Made by a program: the position numbers and the translations under genes
Part shown: positions 1 to 5,859 of the stretch, piece after piece
Layout of the letters: each line of letters begins with the position of its first letter
Position numbering within the stretch: the stretch's first letter is position 1
The notes under the pieces: model-generated
Database searches by the model: none
Told to the model about the DNA's origin: nothing
The model's input: the letters and a program-made list of their open reading frames with translations, nothing else
Source: an uncultured Taibaiella sp.
Lineage (GTDB): Bacteria > Bacteroidota > Bacteroidia > Chitinophagales > Chitinophagaceae
Length of the DNA stretch: 11,635 nt
Assembly (NCBI GenBank): GCA_937871155.1
Contig: CALMXV010000151.1
Location: 1-11,635, forward strand
Reading direction: 5' to 3'

Positions 1-348
1 ATGTACCTTCAAGGTGCTTGGTATAAGCTGACCGTAAAAGAAGGAACCTATAGCAACGACCCGGTAGGAATTTTGGATGTAAGTATTTTACAGGACAATG
101 TATTGTCTAAAATCTTAGATATTCATGATCCAAGAACAGACAAACGAGTAGATTTTGTAGGAGGAATCCGAGGGCTGCAAGCATTAGAGAAACGAGTGAA
201 TAGTGGTGAAATGGCTGCCGCATTTTCTTGTTATCCGGTGAGTATTCAGCAACTTTTTGATATAGCAGATAGTGGAAATGTGATGCCTCCTAAGAGCACA
301 TGGTTTGAGCCTAAAACTAGAGATGGCTTAGTAGTACACATGATTTAA
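1..348 (+). CDS. DUF1015 family protein, C-terminal fragment
   Basis: This is the 3' end of a gene that begins upstream of the window. Only about the last 115 residues are present, whereas family members are usually about 400 residues long. The first codon in view happens to be ATG but is most likely an internal methionine. The recognisable part is the C-terminus: a segment with VGGIRGLQALEK near residue 54 (part of a GG-x-R-G-type motif) and the closing MPPKSTWFEPK followed by a short hydrophobic tail (residues 95-115), both typical of DUF1015. The biochemical role of the family is not established. In Bacteroidota, related genes often lie beside serine-biosynthesis genes (serC, serA), which would be outside this window. 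A hairpin terminator follows 28 bases after the stop, so this is the last gene of its transcription unit. Family assignment is fairly sure; function is unknown. Confidence 0.8.
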   Translation: MYLQGAWYKLTVKEGTYSNDPVGILDVSILQDNVLSKILDIHDPRTDKRVDFVGGIRGLQALEKRVNSGEMAAAFSCYPVSIQQLFDIADSGNVMPPKSTWFEPKTRDGLVVHMI

Positions 349-376
349 TCATTTTAGAAATCCTCTATAGAATTGG

Positions 377-410
377 AAAGCGTATGTTGCATCGGCAGGA
401 TACGCTTTTT
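377..410 (+). terminator. Intrinsic terminator after the DUF1015 gene
   Basis: A perfect 9-bp stem, AAAGCGTAT (377-385) with ATACGCTTT (400-408), closes a 14-base loop that can form a further 3-bp TGC/GCA stem. It runs straight into a T tract (406-410). It separates the DUF1015 gene from metF, which has its own promoter about 50 bases further on. Confidence 0.8.
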
Positions 411-463
411 AAATTATGCCTTGGGTGATGCTTAAAAAACAAGCTGTAATTGCCAAATAATTT

Positions 464-471
464 TACCTTTG
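464..471 (+). promoter_or_regulatory. Bacteroidota -7 promoter element for metF
   Basis: TACCTTTG is an exact match to the Bacteroidota -7 consensus TAnnTTTG. It ends 17 bases before the metF ATG at 489, so transcription should start near 476-479 with a leader of only about 10-13 bases. No good -33 TTG is visible at the usual spacing; CTG at 444-446, 17 bases upstream, is the nearest match. The element lies inside the longer possible reading frame beginning with TTG at 450, which argues against that start. Confidence 0.6.
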
Positions 472-488
472 CACGCTATATTTTCCTG

Positions 489-1442
489 ATGAAATTAACA
501 GACCACTTAGCACAAGCTAAAGACACCATTATATCCTTTGAAATACTACCTCCTACGAAAGGGAAAAGTATAGAATCTATTTTTTCGCATTTAGATCCTT
601 TGATGGAATACAATCCTGCATTTATCAATGTAACCTATCATAGAGCGGAACAGGTATATAAAAAACGTCCGGATAATTCATTTGAACGTGTAGAAATCAG
701 AAAACGCCCGGGTACAGTAGGTATATGTGCCGCGTTGATGAATAAGTATAAGATTGAAGCCATTCCTCACATGATTTGTGGTGGCTTTAGTAAAGAAGAA
801 ACTGAAAATGCTTTAATCGATTTAAACTTTTTAGGAGTAAGAAACGTATTGGCATTGCGTGGTGATGCGGCAGCCAATGAAAAATTTTTCACGCCTCATC
901 CTGCTGGGCATAGTTATTCTGAAGATTTAGTAAAACAAATCATCAACTTGAACAACGGCCATTATATCGAAGAGGATATTATGGACGGAGGCAAAACAGA
1001 TTTTTGTATTGGTATAGCTGGCTATCCTGAAAAACATTTTGAAGCACCAAACCTCGATACGGATATCTATTATTTAAAACGTAAAATTGATTTAGGGGCG
1101 CATTATGTAACCACACAAATGTTCTTTAATAACGAACATTATTATAGCTATGTTAATAGATGCAGAGAACATGATGTGCAAGTGCCTATCTTGCCCGGCC
1201 TAAAACCGCTAACTACCAAACGTCAGATGACTATGATTCCTTCCATCTTTAATGTAGAAGTACCGGTGGAATTGTATAATGATATGATGAAAGCTAAGAG
1301 TGAAAAAGACTGTGAACAGATAGGCGAAGATTGGCTACTAGAACAGTGTAAAGATTTACTTAAAAACAAAGTTCCGATGCTTCACTTCTATACATTAGGT
1401 AAACCTCATGTAATCTACAACGTGTTAAAACGACTGTTCTAA
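489..1442 (+). CDS. metF: Methylenetetrahydrofolate reductase
   Basis: This flavoenzyme reduces 5,10-methylene-THF to 5-methyl-THF with NAD(P)H, supplying the methyl group for methionine synthesis. It is a cytoplasmic FAD-dependent TIM barrel. The 317-residue product has the usual length of bacterial MetF. Visible motifs are FEILPP (17-22), whose Glu18 matches the catalytic acid Glu28 of E. coli MetF; LALRGD (121-126), the FAD-binding Asp region; AGYPEKH (177-183); TQMFF (209-213), around the folate-binding Gln; and HFYTLG (299-304) near the end. The ATG at 489 was chosen because the family N-terminus begins just before the FE-x-x-PP strand and a -7 promoter element lies at 464-471. A TTG-initiated frame from 450 would start upstream of the transcript. 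It is monocistronic and converges on the beta-lactamase gene with 5 bases between stop codons and no hairpin between them. No SAM or B12 riboswitch fits in the short leader. Confidence 0.95.
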   Translation: MKLTDHLAQAKDTIISFEILPPTKGKSIESIFSHLDPLMEYNPAFINVTYHRAEQVYKKRPDNSFERVEIRKRPGTVGICAALMNKYKIEAIPHMICGGFSKEETENALIDLNFLGVRNVLALRGDAAANEKFFTPHPAGHSYSEDLVKQIINLNNGHYIEEDIMDGGKTDFCIGIAGYPEKHFEAPNLDTDIYYLKRKIDLGAHYVTTQMFFNNEHYYSYVNRCREHDVQVPILPGLKPLTTKRQMTMIPSIFNVEVPVELYNDMMKAKSEKDCEQIGEDWLLEQCKDLLKNKVPMLHFYTLGKPHVIYNVLKRLF

Positions 1443-1447
1443 AAAAA

Positions 1448-2314
1448 TTATTTTCTTGCAAATACCATTTGGCGTAGCAATTCGTGTAACATATTGATAC
1501 GAATTGCTCCCCAATCTTTATTTTCTTTATTTGATACCGTAAAGTTCATAGCAAAAAAGTATGGATAAGTACGTACCCCACTTTTATTCATCGATTCTTC
1601 CGGTTCGTTAACTGCCACTATGTTTTCTGCAAAGCCAACTATCCAATACAGTGTAGAGTCTTTAGACCCAATCGTACCTGTTTTGTAATACACTTTATGT
1701 TTTGAAGAATCTTCGCGAAGCATGATACTCCGCGTTATACGTTGGCTGCGTTCCGAGAATGGTAGTTCATCAAAATATAGTCTTTTCATAAGCCCCACTT
1801 GTTCGTCCGCCGATATTTGTAGGGTGTCGTTCAGCCAAAACTCATCTAGTTTACCCCCCATTCTTCTATTCCCATATTGAGCGGTATCTAAAAAATGCTG
1901 CATATAGTCAGGTCCTATCTTTCTTGCTAAAGCTTGGTAGTAAGGCACATTGCTCACTTTAAAAGCTTCGCGTAGGGTCATGTCATGATTCCACTCGGAA
2001 CGAGGTCTTACGATGCTATCCCATTTGATGATGAATTGTTCATCCGGTGCTACAGCTGTTTCTAGGGCTACTAAAGAATTAAAAATTTTAAATGTAGAAG
2101 CTGGTGAAAATCTTTTCAAACAACGCTCTCTATTATAAAGAAAAACCTCCTCATGGGTATGATCTCTGATGATAAAACAGCCATTAGCAATGCCATTCTG
2201 CTCAAAGACCTCCCCAATTTCAGGCTTTTCATGGATTCTGGAATCTCTGCAAGAAGTAACAAAGCCTAAAGTGATAAAAAGTACTGCGGCTAAAAGTATA
2301 GAACGGATAGTCAT
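1448..2314 (-). CDS. bla: Class D (OXA-like) serine beta-lactamase, predicted lipoprotein
   Basis: This is a serine hydrolase of the penicillin-recognising fold. It is expected to hydrolyse beta-lactams through an acyl-enzyme with a carbamylated lysine. The 288-residue product starts with a lipoprotein signal peptide (residues 1-21) ending in the lipobox VTSC with Cys22, so it should be lipid-anchored in the envelope. All class D landmarks are present in order: STFK (73-76, nucleophile Ser73 and Lys76), SNV (121-123), YGN (147-149), FWL with the lysine-protecting Trp160, ISADEQ (167-172) and KTG (211-213). The 48-residue spacing from the nucleophile to SNV and the 26 residues from SNV to YGN equal the class D standard. 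ATG at 2314 was preferred over one 96 bases upstream because it gives a clean signal peptide and because a -7 promoter element lies between the two. The alternative is a BlaR1/MecR1 sensor domain, but the protein stands alone and lacks the transmembrane protease part. Substrate range cannot be read from the sequence. Confidence 0.92.
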   Translation of the reverse strand: MTIRSILLAAVLFITLGFVTSCRDSRIHEKPEIGEVFEQNGIANGCFIIRDHTHEEVFLYNRERCLKRFSPASTFKIFNSLVALETAVAPDEQFIIKWDSIVRPRSEWNHDMTLREAFKVSNVPYYQALARKIGPDYMQHFLDTAQYGNRRMGGKLDEFWLNDTLQISADEQVGLMKRLYFDELPFSERSQRITRSIMLREDSSKHKVYYKTGTIGSKDSTLYWIVGFAENIVAVNEPEESMNKSGVRTYPYFFAMNFTVSNKENKDWGAIRINMLHELLRQMVFARK

Positions 2315-2338
2315 GGATTTGAAATGTTGAAAGACGGG

Positions 2339-2346
2339 CAAAGGTA
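2339..2346 (-). promoter_or_regulatory. -7 promoter element for the beta-lactamase gene
   Basis: On the minus strand this reads TACCTTTG, an exact TAnnTTTG match and identical to the metF element. It sits 24 bases upstream of the ATG at 2314, predicting a leader of roughly 15-20 bases. No convincing -33 TTG is seen at the usual distance. Confidence 0.55.
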
Positions 2347-2503
2347 AAGATTCCAACGTGTAGAAATGAAAAGATTCAAGAGGGCAAAAATAATTATTCC
2401 CTTTATCCATTAATTCTAGGAAAGGACTGATGTACCATGTACGGTGAATGTTTAAATTTACAAATTATAGGAGTATTTTGTGGTTAGTTTTACTGGTTTA
2501 CCC

Positions 2504-2527
2504 AACGCAACAGCAGCAACAAACGTC
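2504..2527 (+). promoter_or_regulatory. Possible ECF-type promoter of the sigma operon (AAC-N17-CGTC)
   Basis: AAC at 2504-2506 and CGTC at 2524-2527 are 17 bases apart. This resembles the generic ECF promoter layout (AAC in the -35, CGTC in the -10). It would start transcription near 2533, about 23 bases before the TTG start, and would fit autoregulation by the sigma factor encoded downstream. The region is rich in CAACA repeats, so a chance match is quite possible. A weaker housekeeping-like alternative is TATTTTG at 2474-2480. Confidence 0.2.
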
Positions 2528-2556
2528 TTATAAAGTGTTTATTAATCCATTTCATC

Positions 2557-3132
2557 TTGCCTATCGCTTTGGCATATAATATTTCAACACAAACAAGTGA
2601 GTTAGAAGAGCTCATCAACGGGTGTAAGCGCAATGAACGCAGCTCGCAAGAGCGGCTGTATAAGCTTTTTTATCCTCGAATGATGGCTGTTGTGAAGCGC
2701 TATATTGATGAAGATATGCAAGCAGAAGAGGTGTTGAATAACGGTTATTTAAGGGCTTTTCAGAAGATAGGACAATATAACTTTCAAGGAAGTTTCGAAG
2801 GGTGGTTGCGGAAAATAGTGTTCCATGCAGTATCGGATTACGTAAAACAATACACGAGATACAATGAAAATATTGTATTAGTAGAGAAAGATCAGTTTAT
2901 ACATAAAGACCATGCCGATAAAATATATTACAACGAACTGTTGCAATTGGTACAATCCTTACCGCTTGCAACTAGAGCCGTTTTTAATATGTACATCTTG
3001 GATGGCTTTAGTCATAAAGAAATAGGTAAAGAATTAGGCATCAGCGAAGGGACATCGAAATGGCATTTGTCTGAGGGAAGAAGAATCTTAAAAGAGAAAA
3101 TTGAAAAACAAAATTTGCATTTAAAACGCTAA
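2557..3132 (+). CDS. ECF-family RNA polymerase sigma factor (Das-like)
   Basis: This is an extracytoplasmic-function sigma factor that should direct RNA polymerase to a small regulon when released by its partner. Region 2 spans about residues 17-98, with the helix containing AEEVLNNGYLRAF and then FEGWLRKI. Region 4 spans about 125-182, with a helix-turn-helix around FSHKEIGKELGIS (151-163). The 191-residue length is normal for ECF factors. The NNGY variant in region 2.2, instead of the more usual acidic Q-[DE]-x-F, resembles Bacteroidota ECF factors I know of. No in-frame ATG or GTG lies between the upstream stop (2485) and the region 2 core; the first in-frame ATG would delete half of region 2. 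TTG at 2557, or TTG at 2569, is therefore the best start. The stop lies 13 bases before the next gene, which has an anti-sigma-like head, so the two form an operon. Family assignment is firm; the regulon is unknown. Confidence 0.9.
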   Translation: MPIALAYNISTQTSELEELINGCKRNERSSQERLYKLFYPRMMAVVKRYIDEDMQAEEVLNNGYLRAFQKIGQYNFQGSFEGWLRKIVFHAVSDYVKQYTRYNENIVLVEKDQFIHKDHADKIYYNELLQLVQSLPLATRAVFNMYILDGFSHKEIGKELGISEGTSKWHLSEGRRILKEKIEKQNLHLKR

Positions 3133-3145
3133 AAATTTTATCCCC

Positions 3146-5056
3146 ATGGATAAAAACATGATAAATATTGATGAGTTCGTAAAGCAGCGTCTGGAAGGAG
3201 TTGAAGAAAACGAACGTGCCGGCGCTTGGCTGAATATGCGCGATTTGCTGGATGAGAAAATGCCCTTATCACCTGTTAAAGGTGTTTTCAATTGGCGTAA
3301 GTACCTGACGGCAACAGGAGGCTTATTGCTATTAACGTTATTTTCATTCGGAGGCTATGAATTGCTCTCCGAAAATAACGTATTTACTTCTTCATTGGGT
3401 AAAATAGGAAGCGCTTCTTCTACATCAGCACAACTGTCTGAACAAAAATTCAGGACTGAAAATAAAGCAACTTCTTTTGCTTTGCCGCAAGCACAAGAGG
3501 CCAATGCAATCGAGAACAGCACTTCAACAAAAACTGAAAATAATAGTTCTACAACCGCACTTCAAAAACAAACTTCTACTTACCAATCAGCCAATACGAT
3601 TAATAAAGAGGTTGCATTAAATACATTAAAAACTAAATCGACTACAACCACTAATAAAGTTGCTAAGGAGCGTAAAGCCCAAGTCGTAAATAAGGTATCC
3701 AATAATCAAGAGTTCACTACAAGTAAAGTAGCCGTTGGTTCAAAAGAAGCCGTTGTTTCAAATAAATCGATAAATACGCAGCCTTTAGTTAGCAATAAAC
3801 TTCAACACCACGTTGGCCACACAACACCGTTACCACCAAATATTTCGGTGACACCAACTTCTACTAATAACATCGTTGGTTCTACAACCACTCCACCCAA
3901 AACAACTTCAGAGTTGTTGCGTACCTCTACATCAAACCACCCACCTACGACTAATGTTTCTACAGCCGATGAGGAACATAAAGCAACCGCAAATCAAGAG
4001 GCTACTTTTTCGTCTGGCAATTCTAAACCCAACGAATCAATAGATAATCCATTAACATCTATTGATAGTATCAGAAAGATAACAGTAGTAGAAAGAACAA
4101 AAGTGAATCCTAAAACGAAAGCCGTAAGTGTGGTAAGAGATACCTTATCAATAGGAAAGATGGCGATTGAACAACCGGTTGCCTCTAGCAAATCACAAGT
4201 TATTGAAGGGAATAGCACAAATGCTTCCAATGAAGTGCAACCACAATCTGGAATGAAACAACAGCTTACTGTTGCAGAAGCGGATAGCAAAGGGCTTACA
4301 AACCTCAGTAGTAAGAAAGTGAAATCTCATAAATCCGGTATGTATAGCAGCGATGCTTTTAGACAAAGAATTGAGAATACTAAATTCAGACTACAACAGG
4401 TACGTTTTTATCCGGGCATTACTTTTGGGATGAACAGTTTCCTATTTGGCCCTAGCAGCATGATGGGCGGCTACCAAGTGGGTATGAGTGGTATTGTAAA
4501 ATTTGATGAGAAATGGAGTATGTTAGCAGAACTGAAATTCATTCAACGTTTTAACCAAAACATGAAAGTGAGTGATAACTATTGGAAGATTGGCACCATC
4601 ACCGGTAATGAATACGAAGCTAATTTTATAGAACATTATTTCAAATTTTCAACAGTTAACAGCGTTGAGTTGCCATTAGCCATGCGCTATGCTTACAAGC
4701 GTCTTCAGTGTTTTGCCGGCGGTAATTTCGTGTACAACTTCAACGTAAATCCTGAGGAAGTAACTAGAATGTATGAAGTGAACACGTATCAAGGTAACAG
4801 TTTTGAGCGCAATACAGTTACTACGATAGCCGTTGATGATTTTGGGTCTAGATTTAGTTTAGGCTATTTGTTGGGTGCCGGTTATGAAGTTACTCCTGCA
4901 TTCTTAGTCGATTTGAGAATGACCAATAATTTTTGGGATAATGCCGCTGGCTCCGGTCCACGAAAAGTATCCAAGCAACTTTATTATCAGCCTTCTTTTC
5001 AGCTGTCAGTTACTTATCGTTTGCCTGCAAGAAACCGAATTCCTAGAGCAAAATAA
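3146..5056 (+). CDS. Putative dual-membrane-spanning anti-sigma factor with C-terminal outer-membrane beta-barrel (Dma-like)
   Basis: The 636-residue product has four parts. Residues 1-50 are a charged, mostly helical cytoplasmic head with INIDEFVKQRL and ENERAGAW. Residues 53-72 are one hydrophobic helix preceded by WRK. Residues about 75-415 are a Ser/Thr/Asn/Lys/Pro-rich low-complexity linker. Residues about 416-627 alternate like a small outer-membrane barrel, starting at VRFYPGITFG and ending with QPSFQLSVTYRL. There is no cleavable signal peptide, so the helix should stay in the inner membrane while the barrel sits in the outer membrane. This matches the Dma proteins described in Bacteroides thetaiotaomicron, which act as anti-sigma factors for a co-encoded ECF factor (Das) and influence outer-membrane vesiculation. 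Its place 13 bases after an ECF gene supports the same job. A canonical zinc anti-sigma motif is not visible, so the head is assigned by position and architecture. Architecture is well supported; the signal sensed is unknown. Confidence 0.8.
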   Translation: MDKNMINIDEFVKQRLEGVEENERAGAWLNMRDLLDEKMPLSPVKGVFNWRKYLTATGGLLLLTLFSFGGYELLSENNVFTSSLGKIGSASSTSAQLSEQKFRTENKATSFALPQAQEANAIENSTSTKTENNSSTTALQKQTSTYQSANTINKEVALNTLKTKSTTTTNKVAKERKAQVVNKVSNNQEFTTSKVAVGSKEAVVSNKSINTQPLVSNKLQHHVGHTTPLPPNISVTPTSTNNIVGSTTTPPKTTSELLRTSTSNHPPTTNVSTADEEHKATANQEATFSSGNSKPNESIDNPLTSIDSIRKITVVERTKVNPKTKAVSVVRDTLSIGKMAIEQPVASSKSQVIEGNSTNASNEVQPQSGMKQQLTVAEADSKGLTNLSSKKVKSHKSGMYSSDAFRQRIENTKFRLQQVRFYPGITFGMNSFLFGPSSMMGGYQVGMSGIVKFDEKWSMLAELKFIQRFNQNMKVSDNYWKIGTITGNEYEANFIEHYFKFSTVNSVELPLAMRYAYKRLQCFAGGNFVYNFNVNPEEVTRMYEVNTYQGNSFERNTVTTIAVDDFGSRFSLGYLLGAGYEVTPAFLVDLRMTNNFWDNAAGSGPRKVSKQLYYQPSFQLSVTYRLPARNRIPRAK

Positions 5057-5078
5057 GTACCCACTATAACTATATTTT

Positions 5079-5113
5079 AAATGGCTAGCTTTTTTTTGTT
5101 AGCCATTTTTTTT
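5079..5113 (+). terminator. Strong intrinsic terminator of the sigma operon, overlapping the convergent gene
   Basis: AAATGGCTA (5079-5087) pairs with TAGCCATTT (5100-5108). The stem can extend inward by one G-T and one C-G pair, closing an eight-T loop, and is followed by a T run to 5113. The right arm contains the stop codon (5099-5101) and last codons of the minus-strand gene. Read from the other strand, the hairpin is followed by TTTAAAATA, a poorer U tract, so it is probably a better terminator for the plus strand. Confidence 0.85.
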
Positions 5114-5344
5114 GACTAAGGCATCAATACATTTTGCAAGATGCACATTTTTTGAGGTTACTGTATTGCCAGCATCATGGGTGGTAAGCCAAATCTCTAC
5201 TTGGTTATAAACATTTGTCCAACGAGGATGATGTTGTTGCTGTTCTGCAAGCAAAGCTACCTGAGTCATAAAGGCAAAGGCTTCTGAAAAATTTCGGAAA
5301 CTGAAGGAGCCATACAGCGAATTGTTTTGTTCTTGCCAAGCCAT
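5099..5344 (-). CDS. 4a-hydroxytetrahydrobiopterin dehydratase (pterin-4a-carbinolamine dehydratase)
   Basis: This is a small cytoplasmic enzyme of the PCD/DCoH/PhhB family (EC 4.2.1.96). It dehydrates 4a-hydroxy-tetrahydropterin, recycling the cofactor used by aromatic amino acid hydroxylases. The signature is clear: [13 protein letters not shown] (23-35), the catalytic HHP (38-40) followed by W42, then [11 protein letters not shown] (48-58) with the family His and Asp. The 81-residue length is short against about 95-115 for many homologues, but the conserved core is complete and the missing part is the variable N-terminus. ATG at 5344 precedes the conserved W-x-E start of the fold. It lies 29 bases downstream of the SET-domain gene on the same strand and is probably co-transcribed. 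Its last codons form one arm of the convergent terminator. No aromatic hydroxylase gene is in the window, so the physiological partner is not visible. Confidence 0.92.
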   Translation of the reverse strand: MAWQEQNNSLYGSFSFRNFSEAFAFMTQVALLAEQQQHHPRWTNVYNQVEIWLTTHDAGNTVTSKNVHLAKCIDALVKKNG

Positions 5345-5373
5345 ATTGTTTTGTTTTAAGAAGGTTAATGTTT

Positions 5374-5760
5374 TTAAACGGCATCAAACCAAAGAGGCTT
5401 TTCATTATCCCAATCTCCGTTATAGTTGATTGTAAGCTCCTCTCCAACGGAAATATCACGAACTGTTTTGATGCTCATCGTTTTTTGTTCATAGTCCATA
5501 TAATACTCGCAATTGGACTGATAAGAATGGTTGTAAATAGGTATATTGCCTAAAGCCATGCAGCAAAGAGTTTGTCCTTCTGGTTGCCATTCAAAGATAT
5601 AATCATGGAGCAATGTTTTGTCTAGATGAATTCTATCTGCTGCAGACATAACAATGACGGGCGACTCCTCTATCACTACATTTGAAGGGATGTTTTCATA
5701 GGTAAAAACGCCTCTTCCCTTGTTAGAGGTAGTAGCAATATAAATATCATAATGTCTCAT
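5374..5760 (-). CDS. Small SET-domain protein (putative protein-lysine methyltransferase)
   Basis: The 128-residue product is nearly all SET domain. It has NKGRGVF (13-19, the SAM-binding GxG loop), [11 protein letters not shown] (76-86, the N-H-S-x(3)-N-C core) and [12 protein letters not shown] (106-117, the GEEL-x-x-x-Y catalytic motif with Tyr113). These residues form the SAM site and lysine channel in SET methyltransferases, so the active site looks intact. Pre-SET and cysteine-rich post-SET zinc segments are absent, as in many compact bacterial SET proteins. ATG at 5760 is preferred to ATG at 5793, because the longer form adds 11 residues lacking family character and would overlap a promoter-like motif at 5777-5784. 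It is the first gene of a probable two-gene unit with the pterin dehydratase, without an obvious shared pathway. The substrate protein is unknown. Confidence 0.85.
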   Translation of the reverse strand: MRHYDIYIATTSNKGRGVFTYENIPSNVVIEESPVIVMSAADRIHLDKTLLHDYIFEWQPEGQTLCCMALGNIPIYNHSYQSNCEYYMDYEQKTMSIKTVRDISVGEELTINYNGDWDNEKPLWFDAV

Positions 5761-5776
5761 CGTAGTAATATCTAAG

Positions 5777-5784
5777 CAAAATAA
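5777..5784 (-). promoter_or_regulatory. Weak -7-like element for the SET/pterin dehydratase unit
   Basis: The minus strand reads TTATTTTG, one mismatch from TAnnTTTG. It ends 16 bases upstream of the ATG at 5760, the same geometry as at metF. No TTG is seen at the expected -33 position, so support is limited. Confidence 0.3.
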
Positions 5785-5806
5785 AGAATTCATTTACTCT
5801 TGTGTA

Positions 5807-5834
5807 TTGACTTTTAACACGATTTTTATATTTT
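5807..5834 (+). promoter_or_regulatory. Probable promoter of the barrel/lipoprotein operon
   Basis: TTG at 5807-5809, a 17-base spacer and TATATTTT at 5827-5834 match the Bacteroidota layout TTG-N(17-23)-TAnnTTTG with one mismatch in the last base. The predicted start near 5840 leaves a leader of about 20 bases to the ATG at 5860. Confidence 0.4.
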
Positions 5835-5859
5835 CACGAAATATTCTTTAAGTTCAAGC

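Noticed and set aside
450..488. TTG-initiated N-terminal extension of metF (13 residues)
   Set aside because: It overlaps the -7 promoter element at 464-471, and the family N-terminus fits the ATG at 489.
349..488. SAM or cobalamin riboswitch before metF
   Set aside because: The only structure is the upstream terminator hairpin; the predicted leader is about 10 bases, too short for a riboswitch.
1443..1447. Terminator between metF and the beta-lactamase gene
   Set aside because: Only five bases separate the stop codons and no hairpin is visible around them; the transcripts probably overlap.
2315..2410. 32-residue N-terminal extension of the beta-lactamase
   Set aside because: It would bury the signal peptide and it contains the promoter element at 2339-2346.
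2411..2503. Operator-like GTAC-CAT-GTAC near 2431 upstream of the sigma operon
   Set aside because: GTAC is self-complementary and short, and no second copy or longer symmetry is present.
3994..4290. Minus-strand reading frame of 98 codons inside the linker of the dual-membrane protein
   Set aside because: It is antisense to low-complexity coding sequence and has no family character; a shadow frame.
5205..5459. Minus-strand frame of 84 codons across the pterin dehydratase/SET junction
   Set aside because: It overlaps two well-supported genes in another frame and has no recognisable domain.
5368..5553. Plus-strand frame of 61 codons opposite the SET gene
   Set aside because: It is antisense to a conserved domain and has no promoter or domain support.
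5761..5793. 11-residue N-terminal extension of the SET protein
   Set aside because: It lacks family character and overlaps a promoter-like motif, though the evidence is weaker than for metF.
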